Program-made: the position numbers and the translations under genes | In this document: piece by piece, positions 1 through 8,148 of the stretch | Numbering within the stretch: position 1 is the first letter of the stretch | How the letters are laid out: every line of letters starts with the position of its first letter | Notes under the pieces: model-generated | Database searches by the model: none | Told to the model about the DNA's origin: nothing | What the model saw: the letters and a program-made list of their open reading frames with translations, nothing else | Source: a virus | Reading direction: 5' to 3' (one strand) | DNA: 28,983 bases | Virus record (IMG/VR): IMGVR_UViG_3300051212_000100 | Coordinates: 1 to 28,983 of that record

Positions 1-1
1 A

Positions 2-745
2 TACCCTGATGTTCCTGTGTGGGTGAATGACCTGTATGAACCGCTGGTAAACTTCTGGCAGCAACTACAGACAAGACCTGATGGATTACATGTTCTTCTT
101 CAGGCATACAAAGAAGATTATCCTACTCCAGATGCTGCTAGAGAACTATTCAACTATTGTAAAGTAGATTTGAATGATAAAGAGAAAACAGAACTTTGTA
201 GAGCTGCTGCTTTTTACGTTGTCAACAAATGTTCTTTTTCTGGTCTTACTGAATCATCCTCTTTCTCGCCACAAGCAAGTGACCACAACTTCACTATGCG
301 AGGAATCGAAAACCTTCCCAAATACTCGGAACTGATTCAGCATTGGAAGATTACTTGTGGTGCTTACTGGGATATGATGATGACATCTGCTCCCGTAGGA
401 ACATTCTGGTTCTTTGACCCTCCTTATGATATCAAAGATAATCTCTATGGTAAGAAAGGAGAGTTACACAAAGGATTCAACCACGAAGAGTTTCATGCTT
501 GGATTACTCAGGGTAATGTAAAAGACCGCTGGATGATTACTTACAATACCAATCCAACTCTTATGGAGTGGTATGATGGTTACTATCAAACCAAATGGGA
601 CTTGACTTATACTATGCGTTCAGTAGGCGACTACATGAATGAGCAAAAAGACCGTGCTGAACTATTGATTACTAACTATGACGAAACCATCTCTGACGGA
701 ATATTTGAACTCAATAAATCAAAACAAGAAGTCGGTAGTTATTGA
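2..745 (+). CDS. dam: DNA adenine methyltransferase (Dam-type, D12 class), 5'-truncated by window edge
   Basis: Transfers a methyl group from S-adenosylmethionine to N6 of adenine in DNA, probably at GATC-like sites (family knowledge). The frame is open to the first base, so the N-terminus with the glycine-rich AdoMet motif is outside the window. What is visible is the N-D-L-Y-E-P-L-V-N-F segment typical of D12 methylases and the catalytic DPPY motif near codon 135 after the first in-window GTG (position 17), in the context WFFDPPYD. The last 68 nt overlap the start of gene 62 in another frame. In T4-like phages gene 62 normally follows gene 44 directly, so this gene may be an insertion between them. 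Family call is firm; target site is unknown. Confidence 0.85.
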   Translation, partial: YPDVPVWVNDLYEPLVNFWQQLQTRPDGLHVLLQAYKEDYPTPDAARELFNYCKVDLNDKEKTELCRAAAFYVVNKCSFSGLTESSSFSPQASDHNFTMRGIENLPKYSELIQHWKITCGAYWDMMMTSAPVGTFWFFDPPYDIKDNLYGKKGELHKGFNHEEFHAWITQGNVKDRWMITYNTNPTLMEWYDGYYQTKWDLTYTMRSVGDYMNEQKDRAELLITNYDETISDGIFELNKSKQEVGSY

Positions 746-1064
746 CGAGGAATCTGAAAAAGCATACCCACCGTTTATTGTCAACAAGTGTCTTGCTGCT
801 TTTCACGATACAGTTCTCTTTGCCAATGAGATGAACATGTATCCTCACTTGGATAAGAAGTTGCAGTATGACTTTTTTATAAATAGTATCAACCCGCGTA
901 AGCGGTTTTCGCCATGGGCGAAAAAATCTCAAGTAGAATACCTTGATGCGATTAAGGAGTATTATGGTTACAATGACGATAAAGCTCTACAAGCATTGAG
1001 AATCTTATCTAAAAATCAACTTGAACACATTAAAAAACTTGTAGACAAAGGTGGAAAACGATGA
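678..1064 (+). CDS. 62: Clamp loader small subunit gp62
   Basis: Small subunit of the T4-type clamp loader, which with gp44 opens the gp45 sliding clamp and places it on primer-template DNA. The protein has 128 residues, shorter than T4 gp62 (about 187) but the size I expect in cyanomyoviruses. Recognisable blocks are LTEYLNSIN near the N-terminus, YPPFIVNKCLA around residues 30-40 and the basic PRKRFSPWAKK segment around 73-83, which resembles the RGKRYGKWAK stretch of T4 gp62. Its start lies inside the end of the methyltransferase gene, without a clear Shine-Dalgarno (SD) sequence. The start is kept because LTEYLNSIN looks like the genuine N-terminus. It overlaps regA by four bases (ATGA), implying coupled translation. 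Confidence 0.85.
   Translation: MTKPSLTEYLNSINQNKKSVVIDEESEKAYPPFIVNKCLAAFHDTVLFANEMNMYPHLDKKLQYDFFINSINPRKRFSPWAKKSQVEYLDAIKEYYGYNDDKALQALRILSKNQLEHIKKLVDKGGKR
878..885 (+). promoter_or_regulatory. Perfect late-promoter octamer inside gene 62 (candidate)
   Basis: TATAAATA, the exact T4 late consensus, preceded by a run of six T as at 13,233-13,245. It lies inside the gp62 coding region, so it may be chance. The predicted start would be near 891, directly in front of two hairpins (894-924) and about 170 nt upstream of regA. Confidence 0.35.
894..924 (+). other. Two tandem hairpins within gene 62
   Basis: The first hairpin is CCGC-GTAA-GCGG (894-905), capped by a GNRA-type tetraloop and followed by TTTT. 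The second is TTTTCGCC-ATG-GGCGAAAA (906-924), eight perfect pairs with a three-base loop, followed by more A. Both are encoded by the conserved PRKRFSPWAK stretch of gp62. They could pause or terminate transcription, or be a by-product of codon choice. Confidence 0.45.
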
Positions 1065-1489
1065 CTCCTGATATCGAAGTAGAATGGAAGCAAGCTGATA
1101 TGGTTGAGGTTACTCTCAATGAACCTGATGATTTCCTCAAAGTTCGTGAGACCCTAACTCGTATCGGTGTAGCATCCCGCAAAGAAAAAAAGATTTATCA
1201 ATCTTGCCATATTCTGCACAAGCAAGGCAAGTATTACATCGTTCACTTCAAGGAGCTGTTTGCCCTTGATGGGAAGAATACAAATCTTTCAGTGAATGAT
1301 GTGCAACGTAGAAACAGAATCATTCAACTGTTATCCGATTGGGGATTGATTTCTGTTGTCAAAGCAGAAGCAATTGCTGATGTTGCTCCTCTAAACCAGA
1401 TTAAAGTTCTTGCTTTCAAAGAGAAAGACGAATGGACTCTGGAGAGTAAATACAACATTGGTCGTAAGAAGACCGAGATAACCGAATAA
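1061..1489 (+). CDS. regA: Translational repressor RegA
   Basis: RNA-binding protein that represses translation of phage early mRNAs by covering their start regions (known for T4). The 142 residues include blocks nearly identical to T4 RegA: DDFLKVRETLTRIG (about 24-37), YQSCHILHKQGKYYIVHFKE (about 47-66), LLSDWGLI (near 91-98) and EWTLESKYNIG near the C-terminus. The T4 start (MIEITL) aligns with MVEVTL at residue 14, so there is a short N-terminal extension, or translation starts at the ATG at 1100. It directly follows gene 62 with an ATGA overlap and is closed by a strong terminator. Confidence 0.93.
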   Translation: MTPDIEVEWKQADMVEVTLNEPDDFLKVRETLTRIGVASRKEKKIYQSCHILHKQGKYYIVHFKELFALDGKNTNLSVNDVQRRNRIIQLLSDWGLISVVKAEAIADVAPLNQIKVLAFKEKDEWTLESKYNIGRKKTEITE

Positions 1490-1496
1490 TATTTGT

Positions 1497-1520
1497 AGGG
1501 AGTACCACACTCCCTTTTTT
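1497..1520 (+). terminator. Rho-independent terminator after regA
   Basis: GGGAGT (1498-1503) pairs perfectly with ACTCCC (1509-1514), with A1497-T1515 extending the stem, a five-base loop and six T. It ends the 62-regA transcript just before hsp20. Confidence 0.85.
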
Positions 1521-1534
1521 ATTGCTTTCTGATA

Positions 1535-1563
1535 TATAATAACGAAGACGCCTTCGGGGTCTT
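1535..1563 (+). promoter_or_regulatory. Possible -10 box and leader hairpin of hsp20
   Basis: TATAAT at 1535-1540 fits a -10 box, but no -35 box stands 16-18 bases upstream. It is followed by a hairpin at 1545-1563 (AAGAC/GTCTT plus CC/GG closing a TTCG loop, with one bulged G). No T-run follows, so this is more likely a transcript leader structure than a terminator. Since regA is terminated just upstream, hsp20 needs a promoter about here. Confidence 0.4.
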
Positions 1564-1595
1564 ATACAAACTCTCGCTTATTAAGGAGAACTATA

Positions 1596-2039
1596 ATGAC
1601 AAACACATACACTTGGGATATCTATTCCCCATTTGGAGTTGGATTAGAAAGCATTTTTAACAGGCTAGATGCAATGTCTGGGCACAATACTAACTATCCA
1701 CCTTATAACATCATCAAAAATGACAGCTCTAACTATGAGATTGAAGTCGCTCTTGCAGGATTTCGACCAGAAGAGATTGAGGTCTCTACAGAACAAAGCA
1801 TTCTCAGAGTTACCTCTAAAGTTGAGAAACGAGATTCTGAAAGAACATACCTCCACAAAGGTCTCTCCAAACGTTCCTTCAATCACTCATGGCAACTATC
1901 AGAAGATGTCAGAGTATCCTCTGTAGATTTTGCGGATGGTCTATTAACAATCTCATTGGAGAAAATCATTCCCGAACATCAGAAAAGAACGACTTATAAT
2001 ATTGGCACTCGCATCAAACGAGAACTGCTGACAGAATGA
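1596..2039 (+). CDS. hsp20: Small heat shock protein, Hsp20 family
   Basis: Alpha-crystallin-type chaperone that holds unfolding proteins, a hallmark gene of T4-like cyanophages. Of 147 residues, about 45-135 form the alpha-crystallin domain: NYEIEVALAGFRPEEIEV, an LRVTSK strand, and the FADGLLTISLEK strand matching the A-x-x-x-x-G-L-L signature. The N-terminus (WDIYSPFGVGLESIFNRLD) has the usual aromatic-rich form. The start has a good SD, AAGGAG, eight bases upstream. It is separated from regA by a terminator and from the next gene by a late octamer plus terminator, so it is probably its own unit. Confidence 0.93.
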   Translation: MTNTYTWDIYSPFGVGLESIFNRLDAMSGHNTNYPPYNIIKNDSSNYEIEVALAGFRPEEIEVSTEQSILRVTSKVEKRDSERTYLHKGLSKRSFNHSWQLSEDVRVSSVDFADGLLTISLEKIIPEHQKRTTYNIGTRIKRELLTE

Positions 2040-2045
2040 TAAATA
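2038..2045 (+). promoter_or_regulatory. Late-promoter octamer after hsp20
   Basis: GATAAATA overlapping the hsp20 stop codon (TGA at 2037-2039). With T4 late spacing the start would be near 2051, exactly the first base of the following hairpin, so a late RNA would begin with the hairpin. Downstream gene starts at 2106. Confidence 0.5.
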
Positions 2046-2050
2046 TCGAG

Positions 2051-2077
2051 GGAGTCACTTGACTCCTTTTCTTTTTT
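2051..2077 (+). terminator. Terminator after hsp20
   Basis: GGAGTC (2051-2056), loop ACTT, GACTCC (2061-2066), then TTTT-C-TTTTTT. A perfect six-pair stem with a long T tract. Confidence 0.8.
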
Positions 2078-2105
2078 GTGTTAAAATATTTTTTTGGTTT
2101 TTGCT

Positions 2106-2528
2106 ATGATTAAACTAGTACTTACAAAAACAGGTCAAGAAATTATTACTGTGTTAGATCAATATATTGATAAAGAAACGGAAACACCAGTTGGATTTCT
2201 TTTTAAAAATCCATTTGTAGTAAATTTAATTCCTACAGGAGAATCTGCTAGTACTGATAATCCATATGAGTTTACTATTAATTATAAAAAATGGATGCCG
2301 TGTTCGAAGGATACTGAATTTAGAGTTGCATATGATTATGTTGCTTGTGTTTCAGATCCTGAAGAACAAGTTATATCAAATTATGTACAACGTTTTGGAG
2401 AAATAATCAATGACGGAACAATTACAGCAGATGACAACGACACCGTACAGTCCAGTGATTCAAGTGATAGTTCTGAAGGATCGGGATTATCTGATAGCGG
2501 AGATAGAGGAGAGGGAGGAGAGTCCTGA
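2106..2528 (+). CDS. Cyanophage hypothetical protein with possible Sm-like domain
   Basis: 140 residues. The N-terminal 35 residues (MIKLVLTKTGQEIITVLDQY, then FLFKNPFVVNLIP) alternate strand-like segments as in short Sm/LSm-like barrels: a strand, a turn with KTGQE, then a strand and an N-P pair. This fold suggestion is inference. The last 30 residues are a Ser/Asp/Gly/Glu tail that coincides with the overlap of the next gene. The ATG at 2106 is preferred to an upstream TTG because the conserved-looking MIKLVLTKTG starts there. I recognise it only as a conserved-looking cyanophage protein lying just upstream of gene 43. Confidence 0.65.
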   Translation: MIKLVLTKTGQEIITVLDQYIDKETETPVGFLFKNPFVVNLIPTGESASTDNPYEFTINYKKWMPCSKDTEFRVAYDYVACVSDPEEQVISNYVQRFGEIINDGTITADDNDTVQSSDSSDSSEGSGLSDSGDRGEGGES

Positions 2529-2823
2529 GTGCCTTCTCACTAATCCATATCGTATCTTAGATCTTTCTTACTGGGATTATTCTAATCGAGATACAAAACA
2601 CATTCCTTCAGAAGGAGCAGTGTTTGTTAAACAAAGTGAAGAGAAAGAACTGAACGAAGAAACTGGCGAGCATGTAATCACTACCCAAACAGATTATATT
2701 ATTCTTGAAAAGTTTCCTAATTACACCAATCAAACTCAGATCTACCTACGAGCAGAAGACATTCTGACCATTTGCGATCCGTCGTATCTTGTGCTAGAAT
2801 GCTACCAGAAGACCGTGGGTTGA
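2410..2823 (+). CDS. Hypothetical protein upstream of polymerase, possible Sm-like domain, overlaps previous gene
   Basis: 137 residues in a different frame from the preceding gene, sharing 119 nt with it. The start is supported by GGAG nine bases upstream of ATG 2410. Residues 17-52 (VIQVIVLKDRDYLIAEIEE, then ECLLTNPYRI) show the same strand-turn-strand-NP layout as the previous protein, so the two may be distant relatives or partners. The C-terminus (YLRAEDILTICDPSYLVLECYQ) is also strand/helix-like. It ends three bases before gene 43 and holds a candidate promoter for it. Function unknown. Confidence 0.65.
   Translation: MTEQLQQMTTTPYSPVIQVIVLKDRDYLIAEIEEREESPECLLTNPYRILDLSYWDYSNRDTKHIPSEGAVFVKQSEEKELNEETGEHVITTQTDYIILEKFPNYTNQTQIYLRAEDILTICDPSYLVLECYQKTVG
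2772..2800 (+). promoter_or_regulatory. Candidate sigma70-type promoter for gene 43
   Basis: TTGCGA (2772-2777), 17-base spacer, TAGAAT (2795-2800), 27 bases upstream of the gene 43 start and inside the preceding coding region. Four of six and five of six consensus matches. Confidence 0.45.
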
Positions 2824-2826
2824 CGC

Positions 2827-5319
2827 ATGAAGTTTTATACGAACATTGAGCAGGCGGGGAATCGCATCCTCGTTCGTGGTTATGAAAATGGTGATAGAGT
2901 TCAGTATCGTGTAAACTACAATCCTAGTTTGTATGTTGTTGCTAACAAGCAGACAGACCACAAGAGCCTGGATGGGCGTTTCCTCAAGGAAGTCCGTCCA
3001 GGCTCTATTAATGATTGTAGGCAATTCATCAATCAGTATGAAGGTGTGGAAGGATTTGAAATTCATGGAAATACTAGATACTTGTATCAGTATATCAACG
3101 AAGCATATCCCGATGACGAAATTCGCTTCGACTCTTCTCTCATTCGCACATTTACTCTGGATATTGAAACTGGAGCAGAAAACGGTTTCCCTGATATTGA
3201 ATCAGCAGACCAAGAGATTCTGCTTATTTCTCTCCGTGATTCTTTTACAAACCGCATCACTGTCTGGGGATCAAAGAGTTTCAAGAATGAAGACCGACAG
3301 GTTGATTACATCCATTGTAACGATGAGACGAAACTCCTTTCGTGCTTCCTCAAATGGTGGCAGGAGAATACCCCTGATGTAATCACTGGTTGGAATGTTC
3401 AACTATTCGATATGCCATACATTTGCCGCCGTATGGATCGAGTGCTTGGTGAAGACCATACTAAACTTCTGTCGCCTTGGAAATTAATCTCATCGCGTGA
3501 GATTTTTATCAAAGGTCGCAAACAGATTGCATATGATATTCCTGGCATTGCCACGTTGGATTACCTTGAACTCTATAAGAAGTTCACATACACCAATCAA
3601 GAATCTTATCGCCTCGACCACATTGCATCTGTAGAACTTGATGCCAAGAAACTTGACCACTCTGAGTTTGATACTTTCAAAGAGTTCTACACTAAGGACT
3701 GGGACAAGTTTGTAAAGTACAACATCCATGACGTTCGCCTTGTTGACCAACTGGAAGACAAGATGAAGCTACTGGAACTTGCATTCACTATGGCATACGA
3801 CGCCAAAGTAAACTACGAAGATGTTTATTCTCAGGTGCGTATGTGGGATAACATCATCTTTATCTATCTGGCGAAGATGGGTATTGTCATTCCTCCTAAA
3901 AAAGATAGTGTGAAGGATGCCAAGTATGCTGGTGCTTATGTTAAGGAACCTGTGCCTGGCATGTATGATTGGGTAGTGTCGTTCGACTTGAACTCCCTGT
4001 ACCCTCACCTCATCATGCAGTACAACCTGTCCCCTGAGACCCTTTTACCGCGCCGTAGCAGCGTCAACGTGGACATGCTGCTGGACAAGGCGTTTGATAC
4101 CAGCGACCTCGTAGGGGAGACCCTGTGTGCCAATGGGACGCACTACACCACCAAGCAGCAGGGGTTCCTGCCCAAACTGATGGAGAAGATTTACGAAGAC
4201 CGAACCATCTACAAAAAGAAGATGCTTGCTGCCAAACAACAGTATGAGAAAACTCCAACGATTGAGTTGAAGAAAGAAATCTCTCGCTGCAATAACATTC
4301 AGATGGCGCGTAAGATTCAACTCAACTCTGCCTATGGTGCTATCGGTAATGAGCACTTCCGTTATTACAAACTTGAAATCGCTGAGGCAATCACTCTTTC
4401 TGGTCAGCTTTCTATTCGCTGGATTGGTGACAGGATGAATGCTTATCTAAATAAGATTCTTAAAACTGATGGTGCTGATTATGTTATTGCTTCTGATACC
4501 GATTCTATGTATCTCAACCTTGGTCCTCTTGTTGACAAGATATTCGCAGGACGAGAGAAAACTAATGAGAGCATTGTTACGTTCCTTGATAAGGTCTGTA
4601 GCATGGAACTTGAAAAGTTTATTGAAAGTTCTTACCAAGAACTGGCCGACTACCTCAAAGCGTATGACCAGAAAATGAAGATGAAGCGTGAGAACATTGC
4701 TGAGCGTGGTTTCTGGACTGCCAAGAAACGCTATGTTCTTAACGTGTGGGATAGTGAAGGTGTGCGTTATGCCAAACCAAAGATGAAAATCTGTGGCATG
4801 GAAACTGCTCGTTCATCAACACCAGCTTATTATCGTGACAAATTGGAGCAGGCATATCGTATCATTGTAACCAAAACGAATGAAGATGTTCTTGACTTCA
4901 TTAATGAAATCAAAGAGGACACTAAGAAGCAGAACTATCTAAACATTGCATTCCCTCGTGGTTGTAATGGTCTGAAGAAGTATCGTAGTGCTGCTGATAT
5001 TTACCAGAAGGGCACTCCTATTCAAGTAAGGGGCGCATTACTCTATAACTATTACATTCGTAAAAACAATCTGGAGCACAAGTATCCAATCATTCAGGAA
5101 GGCGAAAAGATTAAGTTCATCTATCTGAAGACACCAAATCCTATCCGTGAGAATGTCATTTCGTTCTTTCAACAACTGCCGAAAGAATTGAACCTTGACA
5201 AATACATCGACTACACGCTACAATTTGAGAAGAGTTTCTTTGAACCGCTCAAGAACGTGCTAGAATGCATTGGATGGCAAGCGGAACGTAAAGGCAGTTT
5301 AACCAGTTTTTTTAGTTGA
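2827..5319 (+). CDS. 43: DNA polymerase gp43 (family B)
   Basis: Replicative DNA polymerase with 3'-5' proofreading. Length 830, near the T4 enzyme (898). Exonuclease motif I is TLDIETG with D112 and E114; motif II is WNVQLFDMPY; motif III is YNIHDVRLVD. Polymerase motif A is SFDLNSLYPHLI with D387, motif B is KIQLNSAYG from residue 496, and motif C is ASDTDS with D557 and D559. The C-terminal KGSLTSFFS looks like the clamp-binding tail. The gene is uninterrupted. A block of about 200 bases (3,985-4,190) starting at motif A is clearly richer in G+C than the rest, with codons such as CTG and ACC that the flanks use less. Confidence 0.97.
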   Translation: MKFYTNIEQAGNRILVRGYENGDRVQYRVNYNPSLYVVANKQTDHKSLDGRFLKEVRPGSINDCRQFINQYEGVEGFEIHGNTRYLYQYINEAYPDDEIRFDSSLIRTFTLDIETGAENGFPDIESADQEILLISLRDSFTNRITVWGSKSFKNEDRQVDYIHCNDETKLLSCFLKWWQENTPDVITGWNVQLFDMPYICRRMDRVLGEDHTKLLSPWKLISSREIFIKGRKQIAYDIPGIATLDYLELYKKFTYTNQESYRLDHIASVELDAKKLDHSEFDTFKEFYTKDWDKFVKYNIHDVRLVDQLEDKMKLLELAFTMAYDAKVNYEDVYSQVRMWDNIIFIYLAKMGIVIPPKKDSVKDAKYAGAYVKEPVPGMYDWVVSFDLNSLYPHLIMQYNLSPETLLPRRSSVNVDMLLDKAFDTSDLVGETLCANGTHYTTKQQGFLPKLMEKIYEDRTIYKKKMLAAKQQYEKTPTIELKKEISRCNNIQMARKIQLNSAYGAIGNEHFRYYKLEIAEAITLSGQLSIRWIGDRMNAYLNKILKTDGADYVIASDTDSMYLNLGPLVDKIFAGREKTNESIVTFLDKVCSMELEKFIESSYQELADYLKAYDQKMKMKRENIAERGFWTAKKRYVLNVWDSEGVRYAKPKMKICGMETARSSTPAYYRDKLEQAYRIIVTKTNEDVLDFINEIKEDTKKQNYLNIAFPRGCNGLKKYRSAADIYQKGTPIQVRGALLYNYYIRKNNLEHKYPIIQEGEKIKFIYLKTPNPIRENVISFFQQLPKELNLDKYIDYTLQFEKSFFEPLKNVLECIGWQAERKGSLTSFFS

Positions 5320-5325
5320 GGTATT

Positions 5326-6354
5326 ATGAGTTTCTTACAATCAGTTATTAAGGAGTTAGATAATGAGTTTGCAACTGTGGCGGATGACGGAATCGCAACG
5401 GGCGATTGCGACGGCTTTGTTGATACAGGGAGCTATATTCTCAATGCTCTCATTAGCGGGAGCATCTATGGGGGATTACCATCCAACAAAATCACGGCCC
5501 TCGCTGGGGAGTCCTCTACTGGTAAGACATTCTTCGCCCTCTCTATCGTCAAACATTTCCTGAATAGTAATCCTGAAGCACAGGTAATCTATTTTGAAAC
5601 TGAATCTGCTGTCTCTAAAGACATGATGGTTTCGCGTGGTATTGATGTCAAGCGTGTGGGTCTAGTTCCTGTCACTACCGTTCAAGAGTTTCGTACCCAA
5701 TCTATCAAGGTGGTGGATGAGTATACGAAACTGAAGAAAGAAGACCGTCCACCTCTTCTGTTTGTGCTGGATTCTCTTGGCATGTTGTCAACATCAAAAG
5801 AGATTCAAGATGCTACAGATGGTAAAGAGACACGCGACATGACTCGCGCTCAGGTTATCAAATCCATCTTCCGTATTCTTTCACTCAAGCTGGGGCAGGC
5901 AGGTATTCCTCTTATCGTTACCAACCATACATATGAAGTGGTTGGTGCCTATGTGCCCACCAAAGAAATGGGTGGTGGCACTGGTCTGAAGTATGCCGCG
6001 TCAACTATTCTCTTCCTGTCTAAGAAGAAAGAGAAGGATGGTACTGAAGTCGTAGGTAACATTATTAAAGTGAAGGCACAGAAGTCGCGCTTCACCAAAG
6101 AAAACTCAGAAATAGAGACGAGGTTATTCTATGACGCACGGGGACTGGATAAGTATTATGGACTACTGGAGTTGGGTGAGAAGTATGGAGTATTCCAACG
6201 TAAGGGGAATCGCGTGGTTGTTGGGGAATCTTCCGTTTATCCTTCTGTTATTCTTGCCGATCCTCAGAAGTATTTCACGCCCGAAGTGATGCAAGCCCTT
6301 GATGAATGTGCCCGCAAAGAATTTCTATATGGAGTAGTGGATGGAGAGAATTGA
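5326..6354 (+). CDS. uvsX: Recombinase UvsX (RecA-like)
   Basis: Strand-exchange ATPase that drives recombination-dependent replication and repair. The 342 residues carry Walker A GESSTGKT at 61-68 and Walker [10 protein letters not shown] near 148, followed by the polymerisation and DNA-binding loop region [12 protein letters not shown] around 216-227 ([11 protein letters not shown]). The start ATG follows the polymerase stop by six bases, with GAGG upstream. The first 200 bases are richer in G+C than what follows. It overlaps gene 41 by 14 nt, which fits a recombination-replication operon as in T4. Confidence 0.95.
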   Translation: MSFLQSVIKELDNEFATVADDGIATGDCDGFVDTGSYILNALISGSIYGGLPSNKITALAGESSTGKTFFALSIVKHFLNSNPEAQVIYFETESAVSKDMMVSRGIDVKRVGLVPVTTVQEFRTQSIKVVDEYTKLKKEDRPPLLFVLDSLGMLSTSKEIQDATDGKETRDMTRAQVIKSIFRILSLKLGQAGIPLIVTNHTYEVVGAYVPTKEMGGGTGLKYAASTILFLSKKKEKDGTEVVGNIIKVKAQKSRFTKENSEIETRLFYDARGLDKYYGLLELGEKYGVFQRKGNRVVVGESSVYPSVILADPQKYFTPEVMQALDECARKEFLYGVVDGEN

Positions 6355-7723
6355 AACAACAATCTTACGCAACCTTCTGTGTAACGAACAGTTCTACAGG
6401 AAGGTTGTTCCTTTTGTAAAACCAGATTACTTCAATGAGATTCACGAACGTGTAATCTATGAAGAGGTCTGGAATTTTGCTAGCAATTATGAACTGGTTC
6501 CCACCAAAGAAGTATTGACAATTAACCTTGAAAGTAGGAAAGATTTAAATGAGGAAGTATATCAAAACGCGGTTAAAACGATTGCTGAGTTATCTACCGA
6601 CCCAATCGAATACAACTGGTTGCTCGACACCACAGAGAAGTGGTGTAAGGACAGAGCAATTTACCTCGCCCTCCTTGAGTCAATCAAGGTCGCGGATGGA
6701 GGCAATCCGAAAGTATCAAAGGATGCGATTCCAGCAATCCTTCAAGAGGCCCTGGCAGTATCGTTCGACGAACATGTAGGTCACGATTATCTAGAGAATA
6801 GTGTAGAGCGATATGAGTTCTACCATCGTGAAGAAGATAAGATTCCATTCCATCTTGAATACTTTAATAAGATTACCAAGGGTGGTCTGCCAAACAAGAC
6901 ACTCAATGTTGCTCTTGCTGGCACTGGTGTAGGTAAGTCACTCTTTATGTGTGACCTTGCTGCTCATTGTTTGTCGATGGGTCGCAACGTTCTCTACATC
7001 ACTATGGAAATGGCAGAAGAAAAGATTGCTGAACGTATTGATGCTAATCTGTTTAACGTCAATATCAAAGACCTTGTGGATTTGCCTGAGACAATCTTCC
7101 AAAGTCGCATCAATGAACTGAAGCGTAAAACTCAGGGTCGTCTTATTATCAAAGAATATCCTACAGCATCAGCACATGTCGGTCACTTCAAATCTCTTCT
7201 TAACGAACTTCAACTCAAGAAGACGTTTAAACCAGATATCATCTTTATCGATTACCTTAACATCTGTGCTAGCGCAAGGTACAAGGGTGCTATCGTCAAT
7301 TCTTATACTTACGTTAAAGCGATTGCTGAAGAGTTACGCGGTCTTGCTGTGGAACACAATGTTCCTGTTGTCTCAGCGACGCAAACAACCCGTAGTGGTT
7401 TTGGCAATAGCGACGTGGATCTTACTGATACTTCGGAATCCTTTGGTTTACCTGCTACTGCTGATTTCATGTTTGCTCTTATATCGACAGAAGATTTGGA
7501 GAAGGATGGTAAGATTATGGTCAAGCAATTAAAGAATCGATATAATGACCCTACTGCATATAAGAGATTCTTGGTTGGGGTTGACAGAGCACGAATGAAG
7601 CTCTATAATGTTGATAACGCTGTTGACCTATCTTCTGATAAAGAAGAAGAATACGACTTTGAAGAGATGGCAGCAGAACAAAGCAGAAACACGCAAAGTA
7701 AATTTACTAGTTTTATTTTATGA
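6341..7723 (+). CDS. 41: Replicative helicase gp41 (DnaB-like)
   Basis: Hexameric 5'-3' helicase that works with primase gp61 at the fork. 460 residues, close to T4 gp41 (475). An N-terminal helical region (1-150) precedes a RecA-like core with Walker A AGTGVGKS at 193-200, [15 protein letters not shown] after it, and Walker [11 protein letters not shown] near 299-308. SATQTTR around 343-349 matches the sensor region of DnaB helicases. The start lies inside the uvsX end. The last four bases overlap mazG (ATGA). A consensus-like promoter is embedded near its 3' end. Confidence 0.95.
   Translation: MERIETTILRNLLCNEQFYRKVVPFVKPDYFNEIHERVIYEEVWNFASNYELVPTKEVLTINLESRKDLNEEVYQNAVKTIAELSTDPIEYNWLLDTTEKWCKDRAIYLALLESIKVADGGNPKVSKDAIPAILQEALAVSFDEHVGHDYLENSVERYEFYHREEDKIPFHLEYFNKITKGGLPNKTLNVALAGTGVGKSLFMCDLAAHCLSMGRNVLYITMEMAEEKIAERIDANLFNVNIKDLVDLPETIFQSRINELKRKTQGRLIIKEYPTASAHVGHFKSLLNELQLKKTFKPDIIFIDYLNICASARYKGAIVNSYTYVKAIAEELRGLAVEHNVPVVSATQTTRSGFGNSDVDLTDTSESFGLPATADFMFALISTEDLEKDGKIMVKQLKNRYNDPTAYKRFLVGVDRARMKLYNVDNAVDLSSDKEEEYDFEEMAAEQSRNTQSKFTSFIL
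7581..7609 (+). promoter_or_regulatory. Perfect sigma70-type promoter inside the 3' end of gene 41
   Basis: TTGACA (7581-7586), 17-base spacer, TATAAT (7604-7609): a full consensus match on both boxes, preceded by GGGG. It lies 111 bases upstream of mazG and would allow early transcription of mazG independent of the replication operon. Confidence 0.65.
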
Positions 7724-8130
7724 CAAAACAAGTTGACCTAATTAAATATACTCAGTTTGTGGATAGCACCACCAGTTATCCCTCTAAGAGTAATGAAGAG
7801 TTTGTTGCTCGCATTCAACAACTGTCTGAGCGTGATGTTCCGATTGCTCGTCTAATGACTGCTGCTGTTGGATTGACTGCTGAGGCTGGTGAGTTCACTG
7901 AGATTGTAAAGAAGATTGCATTTCAAGGTAAAGAACTGACTGAAGATAATCGCACCCATCTTATCAAAGAACTTGGGGATGTGTATTGGTATTTCACTCA
8001 AGCACTTATCGGACTGGGAGTTGACTTGAATGAAGTGGTGGTGACGAACGTTATGAAACTCACCGCCCGATACCCAGAGGGTGCTTTCGATGTTTACCGT
8101 TCCGAGAACCGCGTAGAAGGCGACATCTGA
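7720..8130 (+). CDS. mazG: MazG-type nucleotide pyrophosphohydrolase
   Basis: Hydrolyses nucleoside triphosphates to monophosphate and pyrophosphate; in cyanophages it has been proposed to adjust host alarmone or dNTP pools (family knowledge, debated). The 136 residues carry the four-helix MazG core. Helix two has EAGEFTEIVKK with E55, E58 and E61, and helix three has HLIKELGDVYWYF with E84 and D87: the two halves of the ExxE...ExxD magnesium site. One MazG domain, as usual in phages. Its start overlaps gene 41 by four bases, and it is followed by a G-run/C-run hairpin. Confidence 0.9.
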   Translation: MTKQVDLIKYTQFVDSTTSYPSKSNEEFVARIQQLSERDVPIARLMTAAVGLTAEAGEFTEIVKKIAFQGKELTEDNRTHLIKELGDVYWYFTQALIGLGVDLNEVVVTNVMKLTARYPEGAFDVYRSENRVEGDI

Positions 8131-8148
8131 CCAAACCTGTGCTATGAT

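Noticed and set aside
4531-4536. TTGACA in the polymerase gene (also in the ligase-like gene and at 22184)
   Set aside because: No usable -10 box 16-18 bases downstream.
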